Positions 36,392 through 48,584 of a stretch of DNA of 64,000 nt are shown here, piece by piece. The DNA lies in assembly GCF_032854445.1 (NCBI RefSeq), contig NC_088301.1:21819808-21883807 (forward strand), written 5' to 3'. This stretch comes from Liolophura sinensis (lineage: Eukaryota > Mollusca > Polyplacophora > Chitonida > Chitonidae). Each line of letters starts with the position of its first letter. Position 1 is the stretch's first letter. The position numbers and the translations under genes are program-made. A model generated the notes under the pieces. That model saw only the letters and a list, made by a program, of their open reading frames with translations, made no database searches and had not been told where the DNA came from.

Positions 36392-39300
36392 ATATATGCT
36401 ATACGACTGACGAATGACCACGTCAGGAGTCTAACTTAAGCAGTTTAGGTCAGAAGTCTTTCTCACGGGAAGAGGGAAATAGGCAGGGTACCCCCCCCCC
36501 CCCCCCATAAATCTCTTAGCGGAATGAAAATATGATGGATTCGATGTTTTCAACTTTGATCGATTCAAGGTCTTGGATCCGCCAGTAATTTGTGTTTCAC
36601 ATTAACATTAAATTGCATATAAGTAAGACAAAGTGTCGCTGTTTTCGCTGAATAATTGCGGGCTGCCGTCTTAGTTATATGCCGCTAAAGACTGGGGATG
36701 TGAAACGGGCTGGCCAGCTATACTGTTACACCGAAGCCTGTGAAACGTGTTACTCCCTATGTGCTTTCCAATGCCACTACAACGAATTGCTGCACGCCTT
36801 GACATTAGTCTGTTTAAAACTTTATTAAACTTCAAGGAAGACTAAAGGTCAAGAACGTGCACGATCTCACCAATGTGAAACAATATTATACTCTTGTCAC
36901 TGAGCGTGTAAATAAGCGTGGATATCGACTGTCAAAATGGAACCCTCCAACGAACTGAGGATGGAATCCAAAATTCTGATTGTTTGAATACAATATAACT
37001 AAACTTACAAAAATTACAAAAAAAATTATTCCTTCTCAAAATCTTGGAGTCTTTGCCTGGAGAGGTTATCAGTTTATATGGACCTTTCCTTCAAGCAAAA
37101 ATGTTGGCAACGGTGTGGTATAAATCGATGGAATATAGCCCATGGAAAACTTCCGTCTTCAAAAAGGGTTTGATTTTAACAGCTGATGACATTTTCTAAA
37201 CCAGCAACATTAAGTTTAGACAACAAATCATTTATATGTGTGAAACCCCTCATATATACAAGTAGATTTGAATGTGTCACACGGATCCAGATTAAACGAC
37301 AGCTCTTACATTCACGTAGCACGTGTCAAACCTAAACAAGAAGTACACAATTAACGCTTAAACAGTTCAAGTTTGATCACATTCATTCACGCCAAATGTC
37401 ATTGAGAATAAACAGGTATAAATTAAGGATCATTTATGCTTCCAACTGAAAAGCATTGACCAAATTTCCATGATGTGAGAAATAAATGGCTCCGAAATGT
37501 TCCACAACACACAGTATATATCAGCTTTAACAGAACATTATTGATTCTTAGGCACAATTTATAAATCCAACACTCGAGTCACGTAGTTATGATGTACATT
37601 AACTCAAAACATACAGCTATTTAAAATGTCGTTGCACATCATTAACCAGATATTTTTTTTTGTATGTTCAGCTTGCAAAACATAAAGCAATGTTATCTCT
37701 ATTTGTTTGTATTTGAGACGTGTTAAATATAGGCGTTCAATCAAGCCAGTTTTATCTAGTTCTTCGGATGTCGATTCTGGCCCGGTCACGACCCATTTGT
37801 AGCAGACAGGTCTGCTTAAAGATATAATTACAGTGTTGTATCCCTGGTAAGCCATGCCGAAAACATCCAACTCAAAACCATGCCCTACAGTAAAAAAATG
37901 GAAACCAGGGTGATCAGTACTTGGCCTGTGTCCTTGCCGTCAAACGTGTAGAGATCGCGAGTACTGATGTTAATGCCATAAGGGATTAGTGTAGAGATTT
38001 ACTATTTATTCATAATTAGCTACACCTGTATATACTTCTGTATTGAGTATAACCAAATGTCGAAAAAGAATACAGTAATGTGAGTAATATGGTGCTTAAA
38101 ATCACGCGATAATGAGGCAGACATATCAAACATATCGAATTATTCCACGAATGTTTTGCTGTTCTGCATACGGTTGTATAAGCAGGTCGTCGAAAAACCC
38201 TGGAGTTTTCAAGTTTTAGACAGCACAGGACTTAAAGTAGAACCCCTGCGATGGGCCTTACAAAAAGTATGCAGATGCTTTTATGTTCCCTGAATCGATT
38301 CCCATCATTTGGTGATTAAACATCAGAAAATTTACTCCACTGCGATCGAGCCACCGTTGGCCTTGTGACATCACCGCGATACATTCCCTGCAGGCATGTG
38401 AGGCTTATCTGTGAACAAGACAGACAACAGGAGACAATTCCATGCCTGAGTGTGGCTTTGTAACGCAGTAACACAACGCCGTGTACTGTAAAGCATTCCG
38501 GGAGTGAACACGGCCTAAAGACGCCACAGATTGAGAAAATATGGACTGGATCTCATCAAAAACGCCCTCTGATTACAGAAGACTCGATCGTAATGGTATG
38601 AGACTGTGTTAATTCAGCTTTCCATCCCCCCAATAAAGCCAAACAAAAAAACCCCAAAAAGTCTGGACTTTTTACTCTCGGAATGAAGAGGTTGTTCAGT
38701 TGCGTGCTTGTTTAAAACAGCAGGCTGTGGCACAAACTGTACACAGCCGCTAGCATTTGCCCTACAATGGCCATGACGCTACAGGGCTGCACTCCAGCTC
38801 ACCTCACACCTCGCCTACAGGTCGCTCTGCACTCGATACTCCACAGCATGCCGTACCGTGAAGTCCGTAACGGGAACTCAAACAAAATTTAAATTAGTAT
38901 TTCTCTTCTACATAATTCAAGCCTTATTTATTGTTGCCGGTGAATATAAAGATTAGCTCGATTGTTGCTTTCACCGGTGTTGAGCGACAGACCGTTCTCG
39001 TCACTGCCACTCACAATCAGTTATCTCGACTGCATAGATTCTCGTGTCGCAGCCTATAGGCCTATCGCTCGACTTGGCCATAAAAATTTATAGTCTGCGG
39101 ACTGTGAAACCGTGCCAAATTCTCCACGTGTACACCCATGTTCAATTTGTGGCAGACAAACCAGACGGGAGTGCGTTTGCGTCGTCTAGATTGTCCGGTA
39201 CGTGAGCGGAAATCGGTCATCGTATCTCCCAGTCACTATGCTGTACATGCTTTTCAAGGATCTAATACAACTCCGGAATCTTTCACTAAATTTGTTGTAA

Positions 39301-39886
39301 AAGTCTTGTATGTTTTTCAGGGTGCTAATTAAGAGGGTAACGCGTAGGGGTAATTATAGATTTAGTCGATAGTTTCAGGAAAAGTGCGCAGTGGATATAG
39401 GCCTAATGCATGGATTTGTCAATTCTTTGCAGGGCTTTGTCAATACAAGATCCTAGCAGGTCTTGACAGCATGACGTCACCCGACCAGGGCTCCGCGGCC
39501 GACAAGATAGGCTGACGGTCCAACTTCAATGAGATTTTTTTTAAGTGGAACTAGTTAAAATAATATTTTTTTAAATGTAGTTTGCATACTAACATAGAAA
39601 AAATACTGTGTCTAGTGTGTGAAAATTAATGCATTGGGGTTCTCCTTTAAGGATTTTGTACCCATCAAAAAACGGCTATGTCTGCATGCTCTCGTCAGTT
39701 TACAGCTGAAACCTACGAGAGGAGTACAACTGAATTTCCACAACGGCATATGCACACGGTGGCTATAAAATACTGTTAACTAAACTGAAAGCTGATAGAT
39801 AGTAAATGTCCTATGAGTGTGTACACTCACACCGACGTCCACATCGCCCATGTATTTATATTGTGCACGACACTAGGCCCCAGTAG
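36392..39886. other. About 3.5 kb with no gene recognised
   Basis: No clear repeats except the C16 run. A short Cys-rich frame near 39130-39180 (C-S-I-C-G-R-Q-T) is too brief to assign. Confidence 0.45.
36491..36506. repeat. C16 homopolymer
   Basis: Sixteen consecutive C; assembly length here may be unreliable. Confidence 0.95.
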
Positions 39887-40045
39887 GGCCATACGTGGGA
39901 AGGTCTGCTGGCAATCTGCAGATGGCCATGGGATTCCCCCGGGCTCTACCCAGTTTCCTCCTACCATAATGCTGGCCGCCGTCGTATAAGTGAAATATTC
40001 TTGAGTACGGCGTAAAACACCAATCAAGTAAATAAATAAATAAAT
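39887..40045 (+). mobile_element. SINE family 1, 5'-truncated copy
   Basis: From CCATACGTGGGAAGGTCTGC to (AAAT)n, including the family core intact. The tRNA-like part is absent. Confidence 0.85.
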
Positions 40046-40750
40046 GTAGGCCCCTAGAAGTATAGACTACTCTGAATGTCGACAATAAGATGTACCGGCA
40101 GTTGACATGGAATATAGGTATGAATTTCGAATCCCTCAGGGAACAGAGCTATATTTATTGTGAAGCGGACTTAGTGAAAGAATAGAAAATAAAGACCGTG
40201 GTATATTTGATCCTGTGTGGCTATAATCCATCTAAATATGACATCGTTTCGAAACGAATGCTCAGGCTATTTAGGCCAGTAAAACTTGGGTTGTCCACCC
40301 GCTGAGCCGTATCGGGCGGCCGGCTGGATATCGGCTGGGTTTGTCAATCTATTGTTTTTCGTGGATTTAACGTCATCATTAGGTCTCTCAGAAGCCCTAC
40401 CAGTCTGAACAGGTTATAATTTTTATAAATATAATCTTTATCATTACCTCTCAGCCAGCATAATGCGATCAGTTTTACTTATTCTGTAGTCAGAAGCACA
40501 TTCTATAACACCTTACCCAAAACAGCCACTGGAATACTATGTTCGGCAAGATGTATACCTTGTTTTAGAAAGCACGGTTCGAGCTTTACATGGAGTTTTC
40601 GAGAAGACATTGATCTATAATCCGGGCACAATCCTATTAACAGTTGATGTGAAAAAAAAGACATTTGAACAATGATCTATCCATTAAATTGATGAGACCT
40701 AATATAATCCGACGTGAATCCTTGTTTTACACTGTTTTGGTGTTTCGGAT

Positions 40751-40820
40751 TATTTATTTATTTGATTTTATTGGATTAGAGTTTTACGACGACGGCCAGC
40801 AATATGGTGGGAGAAAACCC
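40751..40820 (-). mobile_element. SINE family 1, short reverse 3' fragment
   Basis: Reversed (AAAT)n, GTTTTACGACGACGGCCAGC and AATATGGTGGGAGAAAACCC only. Confidence 0.6.
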
Positions 40821-41206
40821 CTATTTCTGATTTCAGTTTAGTTCACCAACTTAATACGCTCAGGTTTATGTTTTCAAGAGGCAGTCGTATCACAGGGACT
40901 ACATCTATATAACAGGCAGTTTAGTTCCAACTGCTGTGGTGTGATGTTGTTTAAAGAACTACTTTTCGATATCTTAGGGAGTAACCGAACCCCGTTCATA
41001 GTTCGCATTGCCTCCACTAACGACTTCACACGTTTAAATCCAGGTCTGGGTTTTTTTCTGCGGCCTCATTTCAGGATAATGCCTGGCTAGATACTATGGT
41101 TTCATTATCTTCCGCCGTCCTCTTCAGCCGCCTCATTTCAAAAGGGTTTTTACTGGTTTGTGCATTAACGTTTTACTTCATATCACGAAACTGTCTCTAA
41201 AACTGA

Positions 41207-41452
41207 CAAAGGTTTCAATTTAACATTGTACATTTTCCTTACATGGACAGAAATATACCGAAGGGTCCTGCATATGGCGTGTACATATCGCGACTTGAAG
41301 TATTTGTTAGATCTTATGTTTTATGTAACGATTTCAATCAACGTCACAAGTTATTACAGCAAAACATAGTGTATACATGTTATTCTATCAAACGCCCTCA
41401 CTCTAAGTTTCTCATGTTTTACTCTAAATATAATTCTCTTGTAAGTAAATAA
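41207..41452 (+). pseudogene. Reverse transcriptase fragment (thumb region), decayed
   Basis: An 81-codon frame contains FNIVHFPYMDRNIP, then KGPAYGVYISRLEVFVRS, C-N-D-F-N-Q-R-H-K-L-L and a distal K-F-L-M-F-Y-S-K-Y-N-S-L-V segment ending at a TAA. This is the conserved region after the palm in the same retroelement family as the fragment at 29.7 kb (N-I-P-x-x-P-A-Y-G-V-Y-I-S-x-L). No palm motifs precede it, so it is a 5'-truncated or broken copy. The downstream repeat at 41.50-41.63 kb may be its 3' UTR. Confidence 0.65.
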
Positions 41453-41499
41453 AGACAGACCATTGACTGCCTCTCTGTATGATTCCGTAAACATACTTT

Positions 41500-41640
41500 C
41501 TTAGTTCTTTGGTGGTTTTATTAAACGTCGTATTGGGACTTGACCTTGCGATTATTGACGTCAACGTACATATTGGTTAATGACTGATATGCGAATGTCT
41601 GTTCGGGCAACATAATTTCATATGTAAAGCACCATCCAAA
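41500..41640 (+). repeat. Dispersed repeat family R4, copy 2
   Basis: GGGACTTGACCTTGCGATTA, TTGACGTCAACGTACATATT, GGTTAATGACTGATATGCGA. It lies 50 bp after the reverse transcriptase thumb fragment. Confidence 0.6.
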
Positions 41641-42566
41641 CGTGGAGCGATTCTCATCTGGATCGTTCAAACAGAACCATAAAAGAGATGTTCAGTTATA
41701 TGGCTTAGTTTGATTTCTTATTTATTATTTGCTGAATACAAATATTGAATACAAGTACTATACTTAATATGACTGTAAAACGAGTGCAGTGTGTATAGCA
41801 TGTTTAAATACCTGATGCTTCTGGGGCTGTTGGAAATTCATGAATCTTGTCTTTTAGCTAACTAACTTTAAAGGGGACTTTATACAGTATTAATGCCTTG
41901 TCCTTTCGGAAATAAACCTATCGAACTAAATCCCAGGGAAACTAATTTTGCTTCTAGTTGTTATGCTGACATGGAGACAAGAAAACTGCATTATGTTCCT
42001 ATCTTGTTTATTTTGCAATGTACGCATCATTAAATACGAGCCTCTTTCGCTAGAAATGGTTTACATAGCCGTCACGAAACTGATTATTCGTATACTACTT
42101 GTCATCGTAAACTACTCAAGACAGGTCGTTAATGAAAAGACTAATTTGGGCAGGAGCCTACGCGTGCATCCAATCTTCACATACCCGTTATATTGGCATC
42201 CTCAAAGAAGGCTGGTACTATAGTGACTGCCCACACAGGTCGACTTCAAGCTCTACATCTTGTTGCCCTGCTCAGTGGTTTAATCCCACTGTTCCGTGAA
42301 ACACAGCTCTGCAATTAGCGAGAAATTTGAGTATTGATTCAGCGGGCTGGCGTGACGAGAAAAGTTTGCCTTAGCATATGTTATTCTTTCGGTTTGCATG
42401 GATATCTGTTTTAGTCTGTTTAAACCTTTGATTTGTAATATCATAGCGGTGCCTTCTAGTAGCAGACCAGCCTTTACTATCTTAAGCCGACAGCTAATCA
42501 AGGAATACAGCCAATGTCGCTTAACTGTGCCTTGAACTATAGTGTCCTGCTTAGTACACAGAGGCA

Positions 42567-42890
42567 GTGAACCAAGGAGACGTGAACCAAGTCGACGTGA
42601 ACTGAGGAGATATGAACCAAGGCGACGGGAACTGAGGCAACGTGAACCAGGGCAACCTGAACTGAGCCTCGAGATGAGGTGACGTGAAGCAAGGCAATGA
42701 AAATGAAAGGCGCGATGAACCAAAACGCTATGTACTGAGGCTCGAGTTGAGATGTAAACCATGGCAACGTGAAATGAGGCGCGAGCAAAGGCTAGGAGAA
42801 ATGACGCGACGGGAGCTGAAGCAAAGTAAACGGAGTCGACGCTAAGGCGTCGTGAACTGTGGCTGAGTGGACAGCGAGGTGAACTTAAAT
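42567..42890. repeat. 15-bp minisatellite, clean then decaying
   Basis: Seven clear units over 42567-42668 (GTGAACCAAGGAGAC type, alternating with GTGAACTGAGGAGAT type), then drifting copies to about 42890. The period of 15 keeps a long minus-strand frame open. Confidence 0.85.
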
Positions 42891-42980
42891 GGCGTGAATA
42901 CAGGCACACCCAATGTCCGCTAATTAGCATGCCTTGACACTGCGAATATGAAACAAAAAATAAAACTGTAGCCACATAAA

Positions 42981-43219
42981 GCGAGACGACGTAAACTAAT
43001 GCGACGTGTTTAATATCAGTGACTAGCACAGTTTTACAGCATATGCATCACTCTCGTATGACGCTAGGCGACGTAAACTAATGCGACGCGTTTGATATCA
43101 ATGACCAGCACAGTTTTACGACATATGAATCACTCTCGTATGAAGCGAGGCGACGTAAACTAATGCGACGTGTTTGATATCAATGACCAGCACAGTTCTA
43201 CAGCATATGAATCACTCTC
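42981..43219. repeat. 82-bp tandem repeat, three units
   Basis: Units start at 42981, 43063 and 43145 (GCGAGACGACGTAAACTAAT type), differ by a few bases each, and end TCACTCTC. The unit begins with a GCGACG motif like that of the 15-bp array just upstream. Confidence 0.95.
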
Positions 43220-43226
43220 CACTCTG

Positions 43227-45368
43227 CCACAATGTTTGTGCAGACAACTAATTGACTGTCAGAAAGTTACTGGCATAGACCCTAACATGTTGGCATATGT
43301 TTCGATAATGTCATAGACGCGTACTATTTGGTGATGTAGACGAATGCAGCTGAAGATATGAAATACTTAGCAAAACTATTACAGCTGTTTGCGGTATGAT
43401 GAAGATGGATGATTAAAACCTATTTTTTGCTTTCACAACTAAATTGTTCCTTGCCTCGTATAAATTGCATCAACATAGCGTTCTAGAAATTAGCTCAGAA
43501 AATGGCAGTATAAAAACATGCAGCGTTAACGGGCTACGTTTTCCCTGTGAGAGATTCGCGGCACAAGAGGAACTGACACTGAGGCCTTGAAATACTTGTG
43601 TACGACATGATTACTACAATTAAGACAAATGCACCTGAAATTACTCAGACAATTCATGTAAGTTGTTTCATGCAGATCTTTGATCAAATTACTCATCAGC
43701 TTTTTTTACTCATTTTTTTTTATTTGGATGGAGAAATTCATTCATTATAAAACAGACAACCGTCCAAGATTTCTTTAACTCCTGCAATGTTATTACGTTA
43801 CAAATTTTCTCAAGCACTGTCATCCCAAAAGCAATTATGAAGAATAAACTTTTTGGAATTATTTGGTGGTGGGGAAATCTTCTTCATTATTGTGATACCA
43901 AATCGCCAATTAAGATCATTTCATACCTTTAAATCAGTGAGAGCACTGAATTTTTTGCTGCATGTTGACTCTCCGCTGAGGATATGAGAGCAGGTGCCAT
44001 GGCTGCCTACATACTGAGAACATATGTCATGATCTGGAGACATAATTTGTATTTGGTAGCGAGTTGAAAGTTTTGATAAATTAAAATGTCGAATTGCTGG
44101 TAATGGGCGTGAGTGACTTTGGCTTGATAAAGGTAGTGCTAAATGTGTTGTTTACCAGAGATATGACCGTCTTCCAGATCCAGGCAAGCTGGAAAAGGCC
44201 ACCTGAGGCTCGCTTTGAAACGAGTGGATAAATGGATTTAGGCTGCTGACTTCGGCAAGTGGGGCAATGCAGGAGGTCGCCTTAAAGGCCTAGATGGAGG
44301 ATAAGGGAACGTCTACAACGTGAATACTTCTTGGACAATCTAGAAGAGTGGGGACAATCCCCCTAAATTCCCCAAGCCGCTATTGTTAGCTAGCACGGAG
44401 CAATCTGAGGCAGAAGCCAACGTGTGTTAACCATCGTGGCGCTCCTTATCTGAGATTCCGTGCAGACGGCCGGCCACATAGACCACAACAGGCCATGCCG
44501 AAAGCGTGAGTAAGCCAATCAACCAGACATAAGGAATTGATCATGGTCCAAAAAAAAAAAAACTGGAATACTTTTGAAGACTCGTACATACAAAACGCCC
44601 GAATATATCCCGACCCCTTGCACAGACCAAAGGGAATTTTGAACGTAATGACATTGGAAAAAAAATAATCTGACTTTTTGACCAAGGTAATTTTAAAGTC
44701 AACAGGAAACGCGATGAAGCCGTCATTAAATCCCTTTACTGTTGCAGCCAATCTAGAAGTCCTTAACTCCTCGCTAATGTTCGATAAACCGGCTAAGGAT
44801 AAGACCACAGCGTGCTCATAGGCACTGACATTTTAAGGGCAAGTATTCAAAGGTCCTCGTGTCATTATTACTATTGAATGCATCGCGCATATGACGCTAA
44901 CATGCCTGCGAAGATTTAGAGAGGAAATCTACAGACTAGCAATCGGAGTGTGATACAAAGGATACAGCTGAACCAAGGGATCGTTCAGCCATATGCACAC
45001 GAATACAGGTGTAGGCATAGGAAATGAGTTAGCAGAAACAAGTGGTAAGCCCTTGATTTTTACAATTAAGACAAATGCACCTGAGGTCATTCCGGTAAGC
45101 TGTTTAACGCGTGTGTCTCTCTGGGTAGGGGGGCGGGGGCGGCTTGGGGTCTGTTCATTTTTAACTAATAGCTTTGACTCAAAGTATAATATGACTTATA
45201 AGTTTTCTCATGGCGGACGCATCTAAACGAAAAGAGCCAGAACTATACGATTGTAGAGCCAGTGCAGACGGAGCTATCTGTATGTGACAAGTATATAGGC
45301 ATGGCTTACGACAGGCATGATGGACCGAAATTAAGGCGTGTAATTTGATCTTATTTACGTATTAAAGT
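43227..45368. other. No gene recognised; short local duplication
   Basis: ACAATTAAGACAAATGCACC then TGA occurs identically at about 43616 and 45060. A minus-strand frame of 120 codons at 44446-44808 has a poly-A-encoded Phe run and no known relatives. Confidence 0.4.
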
Positions 45369-45482
45369 GAAACGTTAGAACAAAACCACAACTCAGGTAA
45401 ATTAACAAGATGCCGTATTTTAGCGCTTACGTGTGACCATTTGCCAGCTATCACACTGTCCTCGCCGCTGAGGCTTTACTCT
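45369..45482 (+). repeat. Family R3, copy 7
   Basis: GAAACGTTAGAACAAAACCA, AGATGCCGTATTTTAGCGC, TGCCAGCTATCACACTGTCC, ending GGCTTTACTCT. Confidence 0.8.
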
Positions 45483-47350
45483 ATTTTGTACGTCTTTTAT
45501 ACTATGTTTTTTGTGAATAAAATTCCTTAAATCACTGAAATAGAAAACAGTGAAAAGTTGAAGAATGCACTGAGAAGACTAGAATGTTGCTGAAATATTA
45601 TTGTTCATGGGAATTTTTCCAATTTGGCCAAATATACCACATCGGAGATAACTCACATCAGATTGTCACCAACTGACCGAGTGCTCTACAGAATATCGAG
45701 CCATTCTTCTGTCGTTTAGTGGTATTTGGTTTTACGACATCCGTCAATCGTCTACTGATTATTCGTATAACGACACTCCGCGGCTCAAGTGGTAATCTCT
45801 ATTCAAACTCTAACTCTGGGAACACCGGCAGCTGGAATGTCGTTACTGACAGTCCATTGACTGAAGAATCAGGTCTGGACATTCCACATGTAACCTAAAG
45901 TAAAACGATGACTTTTGGAAGATTTATCTAAACAGGATTTATGTTCGCCTAATCTTACAGCACCTAATTAAGCTCGCTTCTAAGAGACATGAATCCCCTC
46001 TCTTAACAACCTCTACCTTTGCATTATGCATCATACATGAGTCGGTTCGTCTAATATATTTTCATTCTGCTTGGCAGAAGACAAGTAGTTCCTATAGAGA
46101 TTCTGTCGAAACTTTGCTGATCATGCTTTTTTGATCAGCTTTCGTCTAGACAAGGGCAATAAAAACCTTTCTCACTTTAATACCAACAACGCCTTGACAG
46201 GGTCACGTCATGTGAAATGATGTATAAGGAAAATCGTCCCAGTATCATATGTTACGCTCAGTACAGGTCATACATCGAGAACACTACTTGTTTGCTGAGT
46301 TGTACAACGTTTCCGGTGGCCGGATAGACGGCAACTCTTCCGTGGAGCGCCATGAAGACCTAGTTTTTCACCAGATTTATTTCCCACGTTAAACCCCATC
46401 TGTCCTTTTGGAGCTCGATATTGATGATCCACGCATCTGTTCTTGGCAAGGCCCGGATAGAGCTAGTCTTACATATGGCCGTCAAATCCCACCGCTGTGT
46501 CAACATGTGAAATGAGCCTATCACCTCCAATGAGTTAGAATGTCCAGAAGATGAACTCGCTGTAGCCAGGACTGACAATGACGAGTGGGTGGCTTATACA
46601 ACAAGAGAAAGTCATAGCCGGGTTCTCCATGCTCTCAGGCACAGAACTTAAAATCCTGCATGTATAGCGACATGCACCACGTCTTCTCTCAGCCAATCGT
46701 AATATTATTGTGATTTAGATCTACAATTACTGCTGTAACACAAAAATCGCATATGAATGTTATAGGACATGGAGTTGAATTTTTGCCTTCTTCGACTCGC
46801 TAATAGCGAACTAATCTGTTTTTTAGATTTCAGGAAATACGTAACCGGGAATGTTTTTCACAGTAATAAACAAAAATAAAACTTTAATTTCTACACTATA
46901 AATTTTTGCTTTAAAGTGTTTTTCAGACTGCATTTTCACTGTAATCTGATCATAGTGACATTTTCTGAACTGAATATGCCTGCCCGCGGGATTTCTAAGT
47001 TAAAGGTGTTGTTATCCATCTGAGTTTGAGGAACGAAAATTAAAAAAAAAATAGATCGGAAATTGCCCTTGGGCGCAAAATAAAGCATCTGTCTTTATTT
47101 CATTTTTTTTACACCCATTTTTGTGCTTTTCTCTGATTTCATCATTATCTTGCCTCCACGATTTGACTTACAAATACTCTTACATTATATCATAAATCTT
47201 TCACTAGCTTGTAAAATATTTCAAAAGATTTTTTTAAATCCGGATTTTTTCTGGAATGTGATTTGACAAGCTCGCAGCACCGTCGATCCCGAAGTTTAAT
47301 ATCTGTTAATATTATTTTCAATTACTCTCGATGCACATTCTCATTTTGTA
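45483..47350. other. No gene recognised
   Basis: A faint SINE-head-like piece at about 45776 (CTCCGCGGCTCAAGTGGTAA). Otherwise unassigned. Confidence 0.4.
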
Positions 47351-47611
47351 GGGTGGCTCAGTTGGTTAGCGCCCTAGCGCAGCGTAATGACCCAGGAGTC
47401 TCTCATCAATGAGGTCGCTGTGAGTTCAAGTCCAGCTCATGCTGGCTTCCTCTGCGGTCGTATGTGCAAAGGTCTTCAGCAACCTGCGGATAGTCGTGGG
47501 TTTCCTACGGGCTCTGCCCGATTTCCACCCGCCATAATGCTGACCGCCGTCGTATAAGTGAAATATTCTTGAGTACGGCGTAAAACACGAGTTAAATAAA
47601 TAAATAAATAA
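47351..47611 (+). mobile_element. SINE family 1, best full-length copy
   Basis: Complete architecture: A box TGGCTCAGTTGGTTAGCGC, B box GAGTTCAAGTCCAGC, middle GGGCTCTGCCCGATTTCC, core GACCGCCGTCGTATAAGTGA, ATTCTTGAGTACGGCGTAAA and (AAAT)n. The first 75 bases look tRNA-derived, so RNA polymerase III transcription of active relatives is expected. Confidence 0.92.
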
Positions 47612-48337
47612 GTCATTTTGCAGGAGCATACTTGAGCCAAAGCGCTGGAAATACCTGAATTGCCCTTGATTCCAGAGACGAAAGCGGTACAAAACTATAC
47701 ACGCAGTGGAGTTGAGGAAAAATCACGTATTATATCATTTTAATCTCTAAAACCATGCGTTACAAAAACAAACACGAATGGTGAAGTGAGACAGCGATTA
47801 TTTAGTCTGGGCGCTGAAAACATTTATGTACTGTAAGATGAGAACGCCTCCATGGAGGAGGCTGCTAAGATGAATGGGACAACTCTTCCAGCGCAATTAA
47901 TGGCGATTCAGCTCCCGGCTGGATTGAGTATTGTCCTCCTGTAGCACATGAGGACTACGTAACCCATTTGCTCACAATGCGTCATCACAAAGGCAGGAAT
48001 AAACGGTAGACAGCACAATTTGGGTACGAATTACTTTATAAGCTGGAAAGGTTCCACACTGCCACTGATGTGAACGTTCTAAACACTCGCGGTTTCGTCG
48101 AATCTCATCGCGATACTAAGACATGCTGTTAATGGCTCCATCCTCTAATACTCCTTCTTTATACTCCTCGGTTCGTACTCTTGACAAGAAATTGACACTG
48201 CCATGCTTTAGTGTGGGCGATTGTACTGCAGGATCAGACAATATCGGTATCAAACACCACTACATTGAGTTTGACTTCAGCACATAATGATGTGTATAGT
48301 ATGCAGACTTTTCAAGACAATAAATATTTGATTTCAG

Positions 48338-48584
48338 ATAATCCGCAACAGACATCACCTGTTCAACATGCTGGAGGTGACGGCCTCTTCGCTGTATTCC
48401 AAAGCCACCATTGTGTTCGTGGGTGTCACGCTGTTCTTCCACATCCTCGGCGTAACCACGGACAACTGGTGCCACCTCACGTCCAAGGGAAACCGTTATG
48501 TATTAGGCTTGTGGAGAGGATGTTTGGAGACTACCCCCAGGCGCTGGTCTTGTTCAGAATCCCTCCTAACTGCAGGTTTTATAG
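48338..48584 (+). CDS. Claudin-like gene, first coding exon (residues 1-72)
   Basis: The start ATG at 48368 lies in the context CAACATGC and opens directly into the first membrane segment, so it is the natural start. Coding runs to 48584, ending one base into codon 73, followed by the strong donor GTAAGT. Upstream, TTTGATTTCAG ends at 48337, a plausible acceptor that leaves 30 untranslated bases before the ATG. This implies a separate upstream 5' exon. The exon encodes membrane pass 1 and the W34/GLW/C52/C62 loop. A second GT lies 10 bases before the chosen donor (TGCAG|GTTTTA), but only the 48584 join gives the expected D-W lead-in to pass 2. Confidence 0.88.

Noticed and set aside
39125-39185. 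Cys-rich start C-S-I-C-G-R-Q-T-R-R-E-C
   Set aside because: About 20 codons before a stop; too short to call a zinc-binding domain.
42280-43029. 249-codon minus-strand frame
   Set aside because: Most of it reads through the 15-bp minisatellite, whose period keeps the frame open; another frame on the same strand is open too.
44446-44808. 120-codon minus-strand frame with hydrophobic stretches
   Set aside because: Phe run comes from a poly-A tract; no family resemblance and no splice or context support.
47351-47425. tRNA gene-like head with A and B boxes
   Set aside because: It is the 5' part of a SINE repeated through the window and does not fold as a complete cloverleaf with acceptor stem.
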